Positions 35,924 to 45,823 are shown, numbered from the stretch's first letter. The stretch is DNA of 64,000 nt from Gammaproteobacteria bacterium (GCA_016182845.1 JACPFT010000023.1:1-64000); one strand, 5' to 3'. Made by a program: numbers and translations. The notes: generated by a model not told the origin, from the sequence alone.

Positions 35924-37492
35924 TCAGGCACCCAAGCGCTTCAACAGCCCCGCCGTGGACGGGTCCAGGGGCAGCTCCGTCGGTTCGCCGCGCAGGGCGG
36001 CCTGGAGTTGGGTGGCGATCTGTTTGCCGAGCTCGACGCCCCATTGATCGTAGGCATTGATGTCCCAGACCAGGCTCTGCACGAAGACCTTGTGTTCGTA
36101 CAGGGCCAGGAGCTGGCCGAGGATATGGGGCGAAAGCTCCTTGAGCAGCAGGGTGTTGCTGGGCCGGTTGCCGGGGCAGATCCGATGCGGTTCACCGGCC
36201 ATGGCCTCGGCATTACCGACCATCAGCGCCCGGCTCTGGGCCAGGCAATTGGCCAGCCCAAGGCGCTCCGGGGCATCCGGATCGTCGACCACGGCGATGA
36301 AATCGGCCAGACAGGAATCCAGGCCCTGATGCATCAGCTGCATGAAGGAATGCTGGGCGTTATTGCCCACCTGGCCGAAGATCAGAGGCCCCACCGGGTA
36401 GGCGACGACCTCGCCGGCATGGTTGACGCGCTTGCCCAGGGATTCCATTTCCAACTGCTGCAAGTACGCAGGCAGCAGTTTCAGGCGCGGCTGGTAAGGC
36501 AGGTTGACGATGGCGGTCATGCCCAAGAAGCTGGCATGCCAGACATGGCTAAGGGCGAAGAGCACCGGCAGGTTGGCCTCCGGCTCGGCGCTGGCGAAGT
36601 GCTCGTCCATCAGTTTCGCGCCGGCCAGGAAGGCGCGGAAATGCTCCATACCGACGACCAGGGCCAAGGCCAGACCGATGGCCGACCAGACAGAGTAACG
36701 GCCGCCGACCCAGTCCCACATGCGGAACTGTTGCTCGGGCAGGATGCCGAATTCGCTCATGCGATCGGCGCGGGCCGAGACGCCGCAGAAATGCCGGTCG
36801 GCGCCCTGCCCCAGGCGCACGCTCAGCCAGGCCTTGGCGGCGCGGGCATTGACCAGGGTTTCCAGGGTGGTGAAGGTCTTGGAGGCGACGATGACCAGGG
36901 TGGTTTCCGGATCCAGATAGCCCATCAGATCGCGCAGCTTGCAGCCGTCCGGATCGGAGATGAAGTGATTGCGCATGGGACCCGCGGCATAGCGGCCCAG
37001 GGCGCGGCTGGCCATGTGCGGGCCCAAGAGCGAACCGCCGATACCGATATTCACCACGTCGGTATAGGGCTTGCCGGTGGCGCCGGTGATGATGCCCGAA
37101 CGCATACCCTCCACCAGGACCGCCATGCGCTCCAGCTCGCCGGCCACCTCGGCGGCGATGACCTCGCCGGCCGGGCCGGCTTGACCGGCGCGCAGGGCCG
37201 TGTGCAGCACGGCGCGGTTCTCGGAGCGGTTGATGGCCTCGCCGGAGAGCTTGGCGGCGCGGCGCTCGTGGAAACCCGACGCGCGCACCAGGTCCAGCAA
37301 GCCAGCCAGGGCCGCCGGGCTCATGCGGTTCTTGGAGAAATCCAGGAAGAGATCGCCGGCGGCGAGCGAAAAATGTTCGAAGCGCGCCGGATCGGTCGCG
37401 AAGGCCTCGGCCACGGAAAAGCCGGCCTCGTTGGCGGCCAGGGCTTCGAGATGCTGCCATTGCGGGGCAGCTAGTGCGGGGTAAGAACTCAC
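35924..37492 (-). CDS. pgi: glucose-6-phosphate isomerase
   Basis: 522 residues from a GTG at 37492. The open frame reaches 37594, but its first part is an intergenic palindromic repeat, not protein. Family signatures are present: FRMWDWVGGRYSVWSAIGL and GPLIFGQVGNNAQHSFMQL. It interconverts glucose-6-P and fructose-6-P, feeding both GlcNAc/mannose and glucose-1-P routes for the sugar nucleotides made by neighbouring genes. It is the last gene of the manC-wecB-wecC-pgi row. Confidence 0.92.
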   Translation of the reverse strand: MSSYPALAAPQWQHLEALAANEAGFSVAEAFATDPARFEHFSLAAGDLFLDFSKNRMSPAALAGLLDLVRASGFHERRAAKLSGEAINRSENRAVLHTALRAGQAGPAGEVIAAEVAGELERMAVLVEGMRSGIITGATGKPYTDVVNIGIGGSLLGPHMASRALGRYAAGPMRNHFISDPDGCKLRDLMGYLDPETTLVIVASKTFTTLETLVNARAAKAWLSVRLGQGADRHFCGVSARADRMSEFGILPEQQFRMWDWVGGRYSVWSAIGLALALVVGMEHFRAFLAGAKLMDEHFASAEPEANLPVLFALSHVWHASFLGMTAIVNLPYQPRLKLLPAYLQQLEMESLGKRVNHAGEVVAYPVGPLIFGQVGNNAQHSFMQLMHQGLDSCLADFIAVVDDPDAPERLGLANCLAQSRALMVGNAEAMAGEPHRICPGNRPSNTLLLKELSPHILGQLLALYEHKVFVQSLVWDINAYDQWGVELGKQIATQLQAALRGEPTELPLDPSTAGLLKRLGA

Positions 37493-37556
37493 AGAACAGC
37501 GTTCCAATTCGCATCCCGGCGCCGGCAAGGGGAATGCCAGGGCGACCAGAGACTCA

Positions 37557-37637
37557 CCGTTCGTGCTGAGCCTGTCGAAGCACGAACTCCACATCGGATT
37601 GGGCGCGTTCGCCCTTCGACAGGCTCAGGGCGAACGG
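37557..37637. repeat. interspersed inverted repeat, CTGAGCCTGTCGAAG family
   Basis: Two 24-base arms (37557-37580, 37614-37637) pair at 22 of 24 positions. The core GAGCCTGTCGAAG is a widespread bacterial intergenic palindrome. It lies between wecC and pgi. Degraded relatives occur at 57967 and 63887. Confidence 0.8.
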
Positions 37638-37659
37638 GGTTAAGGGTATCGTCAGCCGC

Positions 37660-38898
37660 TCAGCCGGCATTCACCACATCGATCAAGACCTTGCCCGCCG
37701 GGATCCGGGCGGACAGGCCGATAAAGGGCTTGTGCTTGACCAGGACCACGATCACGTCGGCCTGAGCGAGCGCTTCCTCCAGGCTGACCAGGCTGAAATC
37801 GCCCTGGGCCTTCTTGGGCAGGGTCTTCACGTTGGGCTCCACGGCGAGGATCTTGCCCACGCCGTCGGCGGCCAGGTGCTTGGTGATCTCCAGGGCCGGG
37901 CTTTCGCGCAGATCGTCGATGTCCGGCTTGAAGGCCAGGCCGAGACAGGCGATGACCGGGGCCTTGTAGCGGCCGGCGGCGGCCTTGACCTGATCCATGA
38001 CGTGATGGGGCTTGCCGTCATTGACCTCGCGGGCGGTACGCGTAAGGCGGGCGAGCGCGGGGGACTTATCGACGATGAACCAGGGGTCCACGGCGATGCA
38101 GTGGCCGCCCACGCCGCAGCCCGGCTGGAGGATCTTGACGCGCGGATGGCGGTTGGCCAGGGCGATCAGTTCCCAGACGTTGATGCCTAAGTCGTCGCAG
38201 ATCATCGAGAGTTCGTTGGCGAAGGCGATATTGACGTCGCGGAAGGTGTTCTCGGTGAGCTTGGCCATCTCGGCGGTCTTGGCATCGGTGAGGATGCACT
38301 CGCCCATAACGAAGATCTTGTAGAAATCGCGGGCCGCCTCGGCGCAGCGGCGGGTCATGCCGCCGATGACGCGGTCATTGGCGATCAGCTCATGCAGGAC
38401 CTGGCCGGGCAGCACGCGCTCCGGGCAATGGGCGACGCGCACTTGCGCGTCTTCGCCGGCCTGGTGCGGGAAGCTCAGGTCGGCGCGCTCGGAGGCCAGC
38501 CAGTGGCAGATGGCCTCGGTAGTGCCCACCGGCGAGGTGGACTCCAGGATCACCAGGTCGCCGGCTTTCAAGACCGGGGCTATGGAGCGGGCGGCAGCCT
38601 CGACGTAGTCCACATCCGGCTTGTAGCCGTCCTTGAAGGGCGTGGGCACGGCCAGGATGAAGACATCGGCGGGTTCGGGCTTCAGGGTGGCGCGCAGCTT
38701 GCCGCTGCCCACGGCGGATTTCACCGCCACGTCCAGATCCGGCTCGACGATGTGGATCTCGCCACGGTTGATGGTGTCGACCACCTCGGGCACCACGTCG
38801 ATGCCGATGACGTCGACGCCCCGGCTGGCCGCCACGGCGGCGGTGGGCAGGCCGATATAACCCAAGCCGATAACGGCAACGCGCTTAAAATTGCTCAC
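37660..38898 (-). CDS. wecC: UDP-N-acetyl-D-mannosamine dehydrogenase
   Basis: A 412-residue UDP-sugar dehydrogenase. NAD-binding [19 protein letters not shown] at the N-terminus, central [16 protein letters not shown], and catalytic Cys in [16 protein letters not shown]. The double oxidation gives UDP-ManNAcA. Overlap of 14 bases with wecB upstream supports the WecC rather than UDP-glucose dehydrogenase assignment. Confidence 0.92.
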   Translation of the reverse strand: MSNFKRVAVIGLGYIGLPTAAVAASRGVDVIGIDVVPEVVDTINRGEIHIVEPDLDVAVKSAVGSGKLRATLKPEPADVFILAVPTPFKDGYKPDVDYVEAAARSIAPVLKAGDLVILESTSPVGTTEAICHWLASERADLSFPHQAGEDAQVRVAHCPERVLPGQVLHELIANDRVIGGMTRRCAEAARDFYKIFVMGECILTDAKTAEMAKLTENTFRDVNIAFANELSMICDDLGINVWELIALANRHPRVKILQPGCGVGGHCIAVDPWFIVDKSPALARLTRTAREVNDGKPHHVMDQVKAAAGRYKAPVIACLGLAFKPDIDDLRESPALEITKHLAADGVGKILAVEPNVKTLPKKAQGDFSLVSLEEALAQADVIVVLVKHKPFIGLSARIPAGKVLIDVVNAG

Positions 38899-40024
38899 GA
38901 ATCAACCTCGACAGAATGCGGGAACAGGCCAGGCCGTCGCCGTAGGGGTTATGGGTTTCCGCCATGCGCCGGTACTCGACCGGGTCGTCCAGCAGCTTGG
39001 TGGCCTCCCGATGAATTTTGTCTGAATCGGCGCCGACCAGGCGCACCGTCCCCGCCGCCACGGCTTCCGGGCGCTCGGTGGTGTCGCGCATGACCAGGAC
39101 CGGCTTGCCCAGGGAGGGTGCCTCCTCCTGAACGCCGCCGGAATCGGTGATGATGAGGTAGGAGCGATCCATCAGGTAGACGAAGGGCAGATAGTCCTGG
39201 GGCTCGATCAGGTGCACATTGGACTTTCCGGCCAGGATGCGGTTCACCGGCTCGCGCACATTGGGGTTCAGGTGCACCGGGTAGACGATTTCCACGTCGT
39301 CGCGCTCGGCGAGCCGGGCCAGGCCCTGACAAATCTGCTCGAAACCGCCGCCGAAGTTCTCGCGGCGGTGGCCGGTCACCAGGAGGAGGCGCTTGGCGGG
39401 ATTCAGGAAGCGGAACTGGGCATCGAAACCGGCTTTCAGAACGGCGTCGTTGCGGATCTTGTCGATGACCTGCAAGAGCGCATCGATCACGGTGTTGCCG
39501 GTGACCTCGATATTCTCCGAGGTCTTACCCTCGGCCACCAGGTTGGCGCGGGCCGTGGTGGTCGGCGCGAAATGCAATCGGGTGAGCACGCCGGTCAGCT
39601 GGCGGTTGGCCTCCTCCGGCCAGGGCGAATACAGGTTGTGGGTGCGCAGTCCCGCCTCCACATGGCCCACGGCGGCCTTCTCGTAGAAAGCGGCCAGGGA
39701 GGCGGCGAAGGTGGTCGTGGTGTCGCCGTGCACCAGGACAATGTCCGGCCGGAAGTCGCGCACCACCTCCTGCACGCCGGCCAGGGCGCGCACGGTGATG
39801 TCGGTCAGGGTCTGGCCGGCCTGCATCAGATTCAGATCGTAGTCGGGCTTGAGCTGGAACAGATGGAGCACCTGGTCCAGCATCTGGCGGTGTTGGGCGG
39901 TCACGCAGAGCCGCGCCTCGAACTGTTCCGGCTCGGCTTGCAGGGCCTTGACCAGGGGGGCCATCTTGATGGCCTCGGGGCGGGTGCCGAAGACCACCAG
40001 CACGCGTTTTTTGCATTCAGTCAT
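38885..40024 (-). CDS. wecB: UDP-N-acetylglucosamine 2-epimerase (non-hydrolysing)
   Basis: 379 residues from the second of two ATGs, since AAAGAG sits directly against the first one and six bases from the second. GT-B-like epimerase with [37 protein letters not shown] and [16 protein letters not shown]. It makes UDP-ManNAc for WecC. Product use (surface polysaccharide or common antigen) cannot be decided here, as no ManNAcA transferase is identified. Confidence 0.93.
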   Translation of the reverse strand: MTECKKRVLVVFGTRPEAIKMAPLVKALQAEPEQFEARLCVTAQHRQMLDQVLHLFQLKPDYDLNLMQAGQTLTDITVRALAGVQEVVRDFRPDIVLVHGDTTTTFAASLAAFYEKAAVGHVEAGLRTHNLYSPWPEEANRQLTGVLTRLHFAPTTTARANLVAEGKTSENIEVTGNTVIDALLQVIDKIRNDAVLKAGFDAQFRFLNPAKRLLLVTGHRRENFGGGFEQICQGLARLAERDDVEIVYPVHLNPNVREPVNRILAGKSNVHLIEPQDYLPFVYLMDRSYLIITDSGGVQEEAPSLGKPVLVMRDTTERPEAVAAGTVRLVGADSDKIHREATKLLDDPVEYRRMAETHNPYGDGLACSRILSRLIREQF

Positions 40025-40040
40025 TGTCATCTCTTTATCG

Positions 40041-40115
40041 TTCCCGGATTCCCGGCGCTTCGCGCCTTCATCCGGGCTACGCGAACCGCTGTCCGGCTGA
40101 AGCCGGACCTACGGA
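40041..40115. repeat. interspersed palindromic repeat, ATCCGGGCTACG family
   Basis: CCCGGATTCCCGGCGCTTCGC... CATCCGGGCTACG is followed by a short hairpin (TCCGGCTGAAGCCGGA). It shares the CATCCGGGCTACG end with the copy at 57869. It fills the manC-wecB gap. Confidence 0.65.
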
Positions 40116-40119
40116 ACTA

Positions 40120-41550
40120 TCAACTGCGGCCGTATTTGTCTTCAAAGCGCACGATATCATCTTCACCCAAATAGCTGCCGGACTGCACTTCGATGATCTC
40201 CAGGTCGATGGCGCCCGGGTTCTTCAGGCGGTGCTTGACGCCCAGGGGAATGAAGGTCGATTCGTTCTCCGAGAGCAGGAAGACGTCTTCCCCATGGGTC
40301 ACCTCGGCGGTGCCCTTGACCACGACCCAGTGCTCGGCGCGGTGGTGGTGCATCTGCAGGCTCAAGGAGGCGCCGGGCTTGACCATGATGCGCTTGACCT
40401 GGAAACGGCCGCCGGCATCGATGCCCTCGTAGCTTCCCCAGGGCCGGAACACGCGGCGGTGCAGGCTGCGCTCCGGGCGGTTCTGCTCCTTGAGGCGCTG
40501 GACCACATGCTTGATGTCCTGGGCCTTGTCCTTGTGCATGACCAGGACCGCATCGGCGGTTTCCACCACCACCAGGTTCTCGACGCCCACCAGGGCCAGG
40601 AGCCGGCTCTCGGAGAAGGCCAGGCTGTTCTTCGCGCCCTGGGCAATCACGTCGCCGCGCAGGACATTGCCGTCCGCGTCGGCCGGGTGCGCCTCCCAGA
40701 CCGAGGACCAGGCGCCCAAGTCGGACCAGCCGGCGGCCATGGGCACGACCACGCCCGGGATCTGGCCGTCGCCCCGGGGTAGGTGCTCCATGACCGCGTA
40801 GTCTATGGAGTCGCTGGGGCAGGCGGCAAAGGCGGCCTTGTCCACGCGCAGGAAATCGGCATCCACCGTGCGTCCGGCATGGGCGGCGCGGCAGGCGGCG
40901 AGCATGGCCGGCGCGTACTGGCTTAAGGCGTGTAGCCAGACCGAGGCGCGCAGCAGGAACAGCCCGCCGTTCCAAAAATAACCGCCGTCGGCCAGGAAGG
41001 CCTCGGCCGTGTGCCGGTCCGGCTTCTCCACGAAACGCTCGATGCCGTGGCTGCCGTCGGGCCGGGGCTGGCCACGCTTGATATAGCCGTAGCCGGTGTG
41101 GGGCGTGGTCGGCACGATGCCGAAGGTGGCGATGGCGCCGGCGGCGGCGGCGGGACGGGCGGCCTGCACGGCGGCCTGGAAGGCGGCGACGTCCTGCACC
41201 ACCTGATCGGCGGGCATGACCAGGAGCAGGGGATCGGCGCCCTCGCGGCTCGCCTCCAGGGCGGCCAGGGTCAGGGCCGGCGCGGTGTTGCGGCCCTCGG
41301 GCTCCAGCAGGATGCCGCCATTGGCCGATTTCAGCTGGCGCAGCTGCTCGGCGATCAGGAAACGGTGTTCCTCGTTGCAGACGACCAAGGGTGCGGCCAC
41401 GCCGGGCAAGCCGGCCAGGCGCAGCAGGGTCTGCTGGAACAGGGTCTGTTCGCCCACCAGGGGCAGCAACTGCTTGGGATAGAGTTCGCGGGACAGGGGC
41501 CAGAGCCGGGTGCCGGCGCCGCCGGACAGGATCACGGGAACGAGCTGCAT
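40120..41550 (-). CDS. manC: mannose-1-phosphate guanylyltransferase / mannose-6-phosphate isomerase
   Basis: A 476-residue type II bifunctional enzyme. N-terminal nucleotidyltransferase with VILSGGAGTRLWPLSRE then KQLLPLVG, and ERFVEKPDRHTAEAFL. C-terminal cupin isomerase with RPWGSYEGIDAGGRF and LQMHHHRAEHWVVVKG. It provides GDP-mannose. No GDP-mannose dehydratase or phosphomannomutase lies in the window. First gene of the row running down to pgi. Confidence 0.93.
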   Translation of the reverse strand: MQLVPVILSGGAGTRLWPLSRELYPKQLLPLVGEQTLFQQTLLRLAGLPGVAAPLVVCNEEHRFLIAEQLRQLKSANGGILLEPEGRNTAPALTLAALEASREGADPLLLVMPADQVVQDVAAFQAAVQAARPAAAAGAIATFGIVPTTPHTGYGYIKRGQPRPDGSHGIERFVEKPDRHTAEAFLADGGYFWNGGLFLLRASVWLHALSQYAPAMLAACRAAHAGRTVDADFLRVDKAAFAACPSDSIDYAVMEHLPRGDGQIPGVVVPMAAGWSDLGAWSSVWEAHPADADGNVLRGDVIAQGAKNSLAFSESRLLALVGVENLVVVETADAVLVMHKDKAQDIKHVVQRLKEQNRPERSLHRRVFRPWGSYEGIDAGGRFQVKRIMVKPGASLSLQMHHHRAEHWVVVKGTAEVTHGEDVFLLSENESTFIPLGVKHRLKNPGAIDLEIIEVQSGSYLGEDDIVRFEDKYGRS

Positions 41551-41685
41551 GACAAATCCTTCTGGCTTATGGGCTTACATGCCCCTTATCGAAGGCGCGA
41601 GTTTAGCAAAGCATAGTGCAAGGGACCACTGGCGGCATGGGGGGCCCGGCAATCCCCTCGCCTAAGGCCATGGGGCTGGAACAAG

Positions 41686-41708
41686 AAAAAGGCGGCCCGG
41701 AGGCCGCC
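41686..41708 (-). terminator. intrinsic terminator after the FecA-like receptor
   Basis: Stem GGCGGCC/GGCCGCC (41691-41697 with 41702-41708), four-base loop, and five Us in the minus direction, 25 bases past the receptor stop codon. Confidence 0.85.
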
Positions 41709-41733
41709 TGTCCACTTCCCAGGGAGAAAGGGC

Positions 41734-43947
41734 TCAGAACTCAAGTTTCATTCCCAGCGTGACCGTGCGCGGCTTGTCGGCGCGCGCGCCGGCCGGCTGC
41801 CGGGCCACGATGCCGTCCTCGTCGGTCAGGTTGTCGACCTTCAGGTAGCCCGCCACCTTCTCGCTGAAGCGGTAGTGTGCCGACCAGTCGATGGCGACGA
41901 TGTCGTCCGTGCGCTGGAAATCGCCGCAGGCGGCGGTCGTGCACACGGCATCGCTCTGGTGAACATTCAGGTAAGTCGAGAAATCGCCGCGCTCGGCGCC
42001 GACGCGCAGGTTGAACAGGTTGTCGGCCACATAGGGCAGCGGATCGCCCTTGCTGACCGTACCCCAGAAACCGCTGTTGAAACTGGTCTCGAATTCCGCA
42101 TCGGTATAGGTGTACGAGAACAGCACCGGGAAGACCCAATCGCCGGCGGTGAAGCGCTGCACTGCCTGGAGCTCCAGGCCGTACACGCTGGCGCCGTCGC
42201 CGCTGAAGCGCTCGCCCACTTCGCAGTTGGACCCGGAGCTGGCCGTGCAGCTACCGACGATATTCTGGTAATCGTTGTAGAACCCGATGGCCTCGACGAA
42301 CAGGCTGTTGTCGGCATAGCGGACGCCAGCCTCCCAGTTCCAGCTCTTTTCGGGACGCTGGCCCGGCTCGCTGCCGGCGGGCGTGAAGCCGCGGTGGGCG
42401 CCGGCGATGAGCGCCCAGGCGCCGTTCAGTCGGTAGTGGGCGCCGAGGCCGGGGATCACTTCGTCGAAATCGTTCTCGCGCGTGTCGCGCAGCACCCGGT
42501 TGGCGCCGCCGTTGTAACGGACGCGGCTCACGGTCACGTCTTCGTAACGCAGGCCGGGCGTCAGGGTCAGATCGCCGATGCCGATGGCGTCGCGTAGCCA
42601 GTAGGACATGGCTTCGGCCGAGTTCAGCTCGTTGCCGGCGCCGCCGGCCGCACCGCGGCTATCGAGCACCAGCGCGCCGGCCGCCATGTGGTAGAGATCG
42701 TTGTGCTGCAGCCGGTCTTCCTCGTCCTCGTGATCGCGGATGCCGAATTGCAGTTCGTGACCGACGCCCCCCGTGTCGAACGCGAAGTCGCCGCGCAGTT
42801 CCAAGCCCTCGGCATAGTAATCGCGCGAGTTGGAGCGCAGTTGCACCGAGCCGGGCGCGGTGTCGGCCCCGTCGAGAATCGTCTGCAGCAAGGGAGCGCT
42901 GGCGTGACCGCTATTGACCCGGCTGATGATGGTGCCCCAACCGGTCAGGCTGAACGCGCTGCCGGCATTGCCGTCGGCGTCGAGACCCTCCGTCTTATAC
43001 CAGGTGCGCGAAAATTCGGTGCGGTAGCCCGTCAGGGAGAGGCGGGCGCTGTCGCTGAAAGCGAGCGAGTAGCGCAGTACCTGCTGTTCGTGCTCGGTGT
43101 TGATCTGATCGAGCTGGGTGATGCCGTAGAGCCGCTGCGGGTCGCGGTCGAAATCGGCATCGGTCAGGCCGACGTAGGTCTGATCGGAGGCTTCATCCGA
43201 ATCCTGCAGCTTGACGTCGAGCTGGTGCCAGCCGGACTTGCCCAGCTGGCCGCCGAGGCGGAACTTACCGACCAGGTCGTCCTGATCGACGCCGGTGTCG
43301 CGGCCGATGCGGTCGATGCGCTTGAAGCCGTCGGCGTCGAACTGATGGCTCTCGATGGAGGCGCCGAAGTTGTCGTTGCTGTAACCGGCAACGCCGTGCA
43401 CGCGGCGGGTACCGAACTCGCCGCCTTCAAGCACCAGCTTGCCGCCGAAGCCTTCCGGGATCGGCGTCGAGATCAGGTTCAGGGCACCGCCGACCGTGTA
43501 CGGGCCGTACTGGATCGCCGCCGGCCCCTTCAATACTTCGATACCGGCCATGCGCCCAGCCACCGGGAAATAGTACGCCGCCGGAGCCGCATAGGGAGCC
43601 GGCGCCACCAGGACGCCGTCCTCCATGACCGTGATCTTGCTGTTGCGGTCGGTACCGGTGCCGCGGATGCCGATGTTCGGACGCAGGCCGAAGCCTTCCT
43701 CGCGCTGCAGGTAGACGCCGGGAACCTGCTGCAGGATGCGGTTCACGTCGGAATAGGCGAACAGGGAGAGCTCTTGCTCGCCGATGAAGTAGGCGCTGCC
43801 AGGGGTCATCCGGGCGTTTTCGGTGGAGCCGATGATGGTCATGTGCTCGGTATTGGCGGCATCGTCATCGGCGTACACCGAGGGAACATTCAGTCCACCG
43901 AGCGCTAGAGTGATGGCGACGGCCAGTTGATGATGCTGCCTGTTCAT
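41734..43947 (-). CDS. TonB-dependent outer-membrane receptor, FecA-like
   Basis: 737 residues from the ATG at 43947; the open frame beyond that is over the promoter and terminator region. Signal peptide ending VYADDD. The plug domain contains RILQQVPGVYLQREEGFGLR, NIGIRGTGTDRNSKITVMED and YGPYTVGGALNLIST, which resembles the Fe(III)-dicitrate receptor group, followed by a 22-strand barrel ending in an aromatic KLEF. It lacks the N-terminal signalling extension of true FecA, and no fecIR genes adjoin. Ligand therefore uncertain: iron citrate or another ferric chelate. Confidence 0.85.
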   Translation of the reverse strand: MNRQHHQLAVAITLALGGLNVPSVYADDDAANTEHMTIIGSTENARMTPGSAYFIGEQELSLFAYSDVNRILQQVPGVYLQREEGFGLRPNIGIRGTGTDRNSKITVMEDGVLVAPAPYAAPAAYYFPVAGRMAGIEVLKGPAAIQYGPYTVGGALNLISTPIPEGFGGKLVLEGGEFGTRRVHGVAGYSNDNFGASIESHQFDADGFKRIDRIGRDTGVDQDDLVGKFRLGGQLGKSGWHQLDVKLQDSDEASDQTYVGLTDADFDRDPQRLYGITQLDQINTEHEQQVLRYSLAFSDSARLSLTGYRTEFSRTWYKTEGLDADGNAGSAFSLTGWGTIISRVNSGHASAPLLQTILDGADTAPGSVQLRSNSRDYYAEGLELRGDFAFDTGGVGHELQFGIRDHEDEEDRLQHNDLYHMAAGALVLDSRGAAGGAGNELNSAEAMSYWLRDAIGIGDLTLTPGLRYEDVTVSRVRYNGGANRVLRDTRENDFDEVIPGLGAHYRLNGAWALIAGAHRGFTPAGSEPGQRPEKSWNWEAGVRYADNSLFVEAIGFYNDYQNIVGSCTASSGSNCEVGERFSGDGASVYGLELQAVQRFTAGDWVFPVLFSYTYTDAEFETSFNSGFWGTVSKGDPLPYVADNLFNLRVGAERGDFSTYLNVHQSDAVCTTAACGDFQRTDDIVAIDWSAHYRFSEKVAGYLKVDNLTDEDGIVARQPAGARADKPRTVTLGMKLEF

Positions 43948-44017
43948 TATTTTTCGACCTCGAAACTCAACTGCAAAAGTTGCGCATAGTGTAAGCACCC
44001 TGCAATTCAAATACAAA

Positions 44018-44036
44018 GCATTTGCATTTGCATTTA
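44018..44036 (-). promoter_or_regulatory. possible Fur-type hexamer repeat upstream of the receptor
   Basis: Three tandem GCATTT hexamers in an AT-rich stretch about 70 bases upstream of the receptor start. The spacing fits the hexamer view of Fur sites, but identity to GATAAT is low. Confidence 0.3.
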
Positions 44037-44106
44037 AGGAACGTGCCCGCGCTCCGCCGCAGTCCGAGGGTGAGTTCGGCGGGCAGCATCCGGACTGCCC
44101 CAAAAC

Positions 44107-44134
44107 AAAACCGGCGGCCAAGGCCGCCGGTTTT
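44107..44134 (-). terminator. intrinsic terminator after the peroxiredoxin gene
   Basis: CCGGCGGCC/GGCCGCCGG stem with a two-base loop, flanked by AAAA and TTTT, 13 bases after the stop at 44147. Confidence 0.9.
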
Positions 44135-44146
44135 CGAAAGCGCGGC

Positions 44147-44752
44147 TTACAGAGAGCCGGCTTCCTCGGCCAGGTAGCGGGCCACGCCATCCGGGGAGGC
44201 GGTCATGCCCTTCTTGCCCTTGGCCCAACCGGCCGGGCAGACTTCGCCGTGTTCTTCGGTGAACTGCAGGGCATCGACCATGCGCAGGGCTTCGTCGATG
44301 TTGCGGCCCAGCGGCAGGTCGTTGACGACCTGGTGACGCACCATGCCGGCCTTGTCGACGAGGAAGGTGCCGCGGAAGGCGACGCCGGCTTCCGGGTGTT
44401 CCACGTCATAGGCCTGGCAGATCTCGTGCTTGACGTCGGCCACCAGGGTGTAGCCGACCGGGCCGATGCCGCCCTGGTTGATCGGCGTATTGCGCCAGGC
44501 GTTGTGGGTGAACTGGGAGTCGATGGACACGCCGATGACTTCCACGCCACGGGCCTTGAACTCGGCCAGGCGGTGATCGAAGGCGATCAGCTCCGAGGGG
44601 CAGACGAAGGTGAAGTCCAGGGGATAGAAGAACACCAGGGCGTACTTGCCCTTGGTGGCTTCCTTGAAGTGATAGTTACCGACGATTTCGCCATTGCCCA
44701 ATACGGCGGCGGCGGTGAAATCCGGGGCGGCACGTCCGACGAGAACGCTCAT
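44147..44752 (-). CDS. 2-Cys peroxiredoxin (AhpC/TSA family)
   Basis: 201 residues from the ATG at 44752, which has a GGAGG site seven bases upstream; the open frame to 44905 has no homology before it. Peroxidatic Cys in FTFVCPSELIAF, resolving Cys near the C-terminus in EVCPAGWAKG. It reduces hydrogen and organic peroxides in the cytoplasm using thioredoxin or AhpF-like reductase. Monocistronic with its own terminator. Confidence 0.93.
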   Translation of the reverse strand: MSVLVGRAAPDFTAAAVLGNGEIVGNYHFKEATKGKYALVFFYPLDFTFVCPSELIAFDHRLAEFKARGVEVIGVSIDSQFTHNAWRNTPINQGGIGPVGYTLVADVKHEICQAYDVEHPEAGVAFRGTFLVDKAGMVRHQVVNDLPLGRNIDEALRMVDALQFTEEHGEVCPAGWAKGKKGMTASPDGVARYLAEEAGSL

Positions 44753-44921
44753 TTGAGACCTCCAAGGGTGGTTGTTTGATCCAGCACAAGGCTGCGGCAG
44801 GAGATATAGCTTAGCGCAATATGCTGCCGCCGGCGCGGAAATCAAGGGCGGACTCGTGGCTAGCGGATGCCGATTTCCCCTATAAAACATGAGGTTAATC
44901 GGCATCGCGCCGGCATGATGC

Positions 44922-45101
44922 TCACTTGGTCAGGATCAGCTTGCCTTGGCGGGTGATGCGCAGGAGGTAATCGGCGCCGGCATGCTCGATGACCAGGAGG
45001 CGGCCGCGCTCGAACAGATTGTCGCTCTTCACGCGGCGCAGTTCGGCGGGCAGGGCATGGCGGTTATCGGCGGACATTGTGGTGGCGGTAGCGGTCAGCA
45101 T
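44922..45101 (-). CDS. hemP: hemin uptake protein HemP
   Basis: 59 residues from the ATG at 45101 (the frame extends to 45146). The C-terminal block DNLFERGRLLVIEHAGADY then LLRITRQGKLILTK is the HemP family signature. HemP is a small iron-starvation protein, reported in Burkholderia as a regulator of heme uptake. A perfect Fur palindrome lies 63 bases upstream. No heme receptor or hmu transporter adjoins it. Confidence 0.88.
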   Translation of the reverse strand: MLTATATTMSADNRHALPAELRRVKSDNLFERGRLLVIEHAGADYLLRITRQGKLILTK

Positions 45102-45164
45102 GGCGTTCTCCTTGAGGATCTCAGCTCGGGTGGTGAGCCTTCGCATGGGCTCAGCACAGAGACT

Positions 45165-45185
45165 AAATGATAATAATTATCATTT
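45165..45185. promoter_or_regulatory. Fur box
   Basis: A perfect 21-base palindrome centred on 45175 whose core TGATAATAATTATCA fits the 7-1-7 Fur consensus. It is placed to repress hemP; the gene on the other side is convergent and ends at 45233. Confidence 0.9.
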
Positions 45186-45232
45186 CAACAAATGAACACA
45201 AACTTTCTTTCGCTCTGCCCCACATCGCGGCC

Positions 45233-45823
45233 TCACAAGATCTGGCAGGCATCCTCGAAGGCGAAGCGCGGGCTGCGGGCGAAGAGCTTGCTGGCATCGC
45301 CATAGCCCAGGTTCACCAGGAAATTGGACTTGATGGAGGTGCCGGCGAAGAAGGCCTCGTCCACCTTGGCATTGCTGAAGCCGGACATGGGACCGCAGTC
45401 CAGCCCCAGGCTGCGGGCCGCCAGGATCAGGTAGGCGCCCTGCAGAGTGCCATTGCGCATGGCCGTGCTCTCGATGGCGGCGGGCTTGCCGGCGAACCAG
45501 GAGCGGGCATCGGTGTGCGGGAACAAGAACGGCAGCTTCTCGTAGAACTCCATGTCGTGGGCCACGATCACCGTGACCGGTGCGGCAATGGTCTTGTCCA
45601 GGTTGCCGGCGGACAGGGCCGGTCTCAGGCGTTCCTTGGCTTCCGGGCTCTTCACGAAGACGAAGCGGGCCGGCGAGCAATTGGCCGAGGTGGGGCCCAT
45701 CTTCAGTAGGTCGAAGAGTTCCTTGAGGATCTCGTCGGTGACCGGCTTGTCCTGGAAGCCGTTGTGGGTGCGCGCCTCGCGGAACAGGGTGTCCAGGGCG
45801 CGGTCGTCGATGCGGTGAGTCAT
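45233..45823 (-). CDS. RutE-like FMN nitroreductase (malonic semialdehyde reductase family)
   Basis: 196 residues with strong RutE hallmarks: [62 protein letters not shown] and [16 protein letters not shown]. The family reduces 3-oxopropionate or nitro-compounds with an FMN cofactor. No other rut genes are present, so the physiological substrate is open. A second open frame over the same bases (45180-45839) is a shadow. Confidence 0.88.
   Translation of the reverse strand: MTHRIDDRALDTLFREARTHNGFQDKPVTDEILKELFDLLKMGPTSANCSPARFVFVKSPEAKERLRPALSAGNLDKTIAAPVTVIVAHDMEFYEKLPFLFPHTDARSWFAGKPAAIESTAMRNGTLQGAYLILAARSLGLDCGPMSGFSNAKVDEAFFAGTSIKSNFLVNLGYGDASKLFARSPRFAFEDACQIL

Noticed and set aside
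36008-37474. 488-codon open frame opposite pgi
   Set aside because: Antisense shadow without domains; pgi signatures are clear on the minus strand.
42688-43908. 406-codon open frame opposite the TonB receptor
   Set aside because: Antisense shadow; plug and barrel motifs are on the minus strand.
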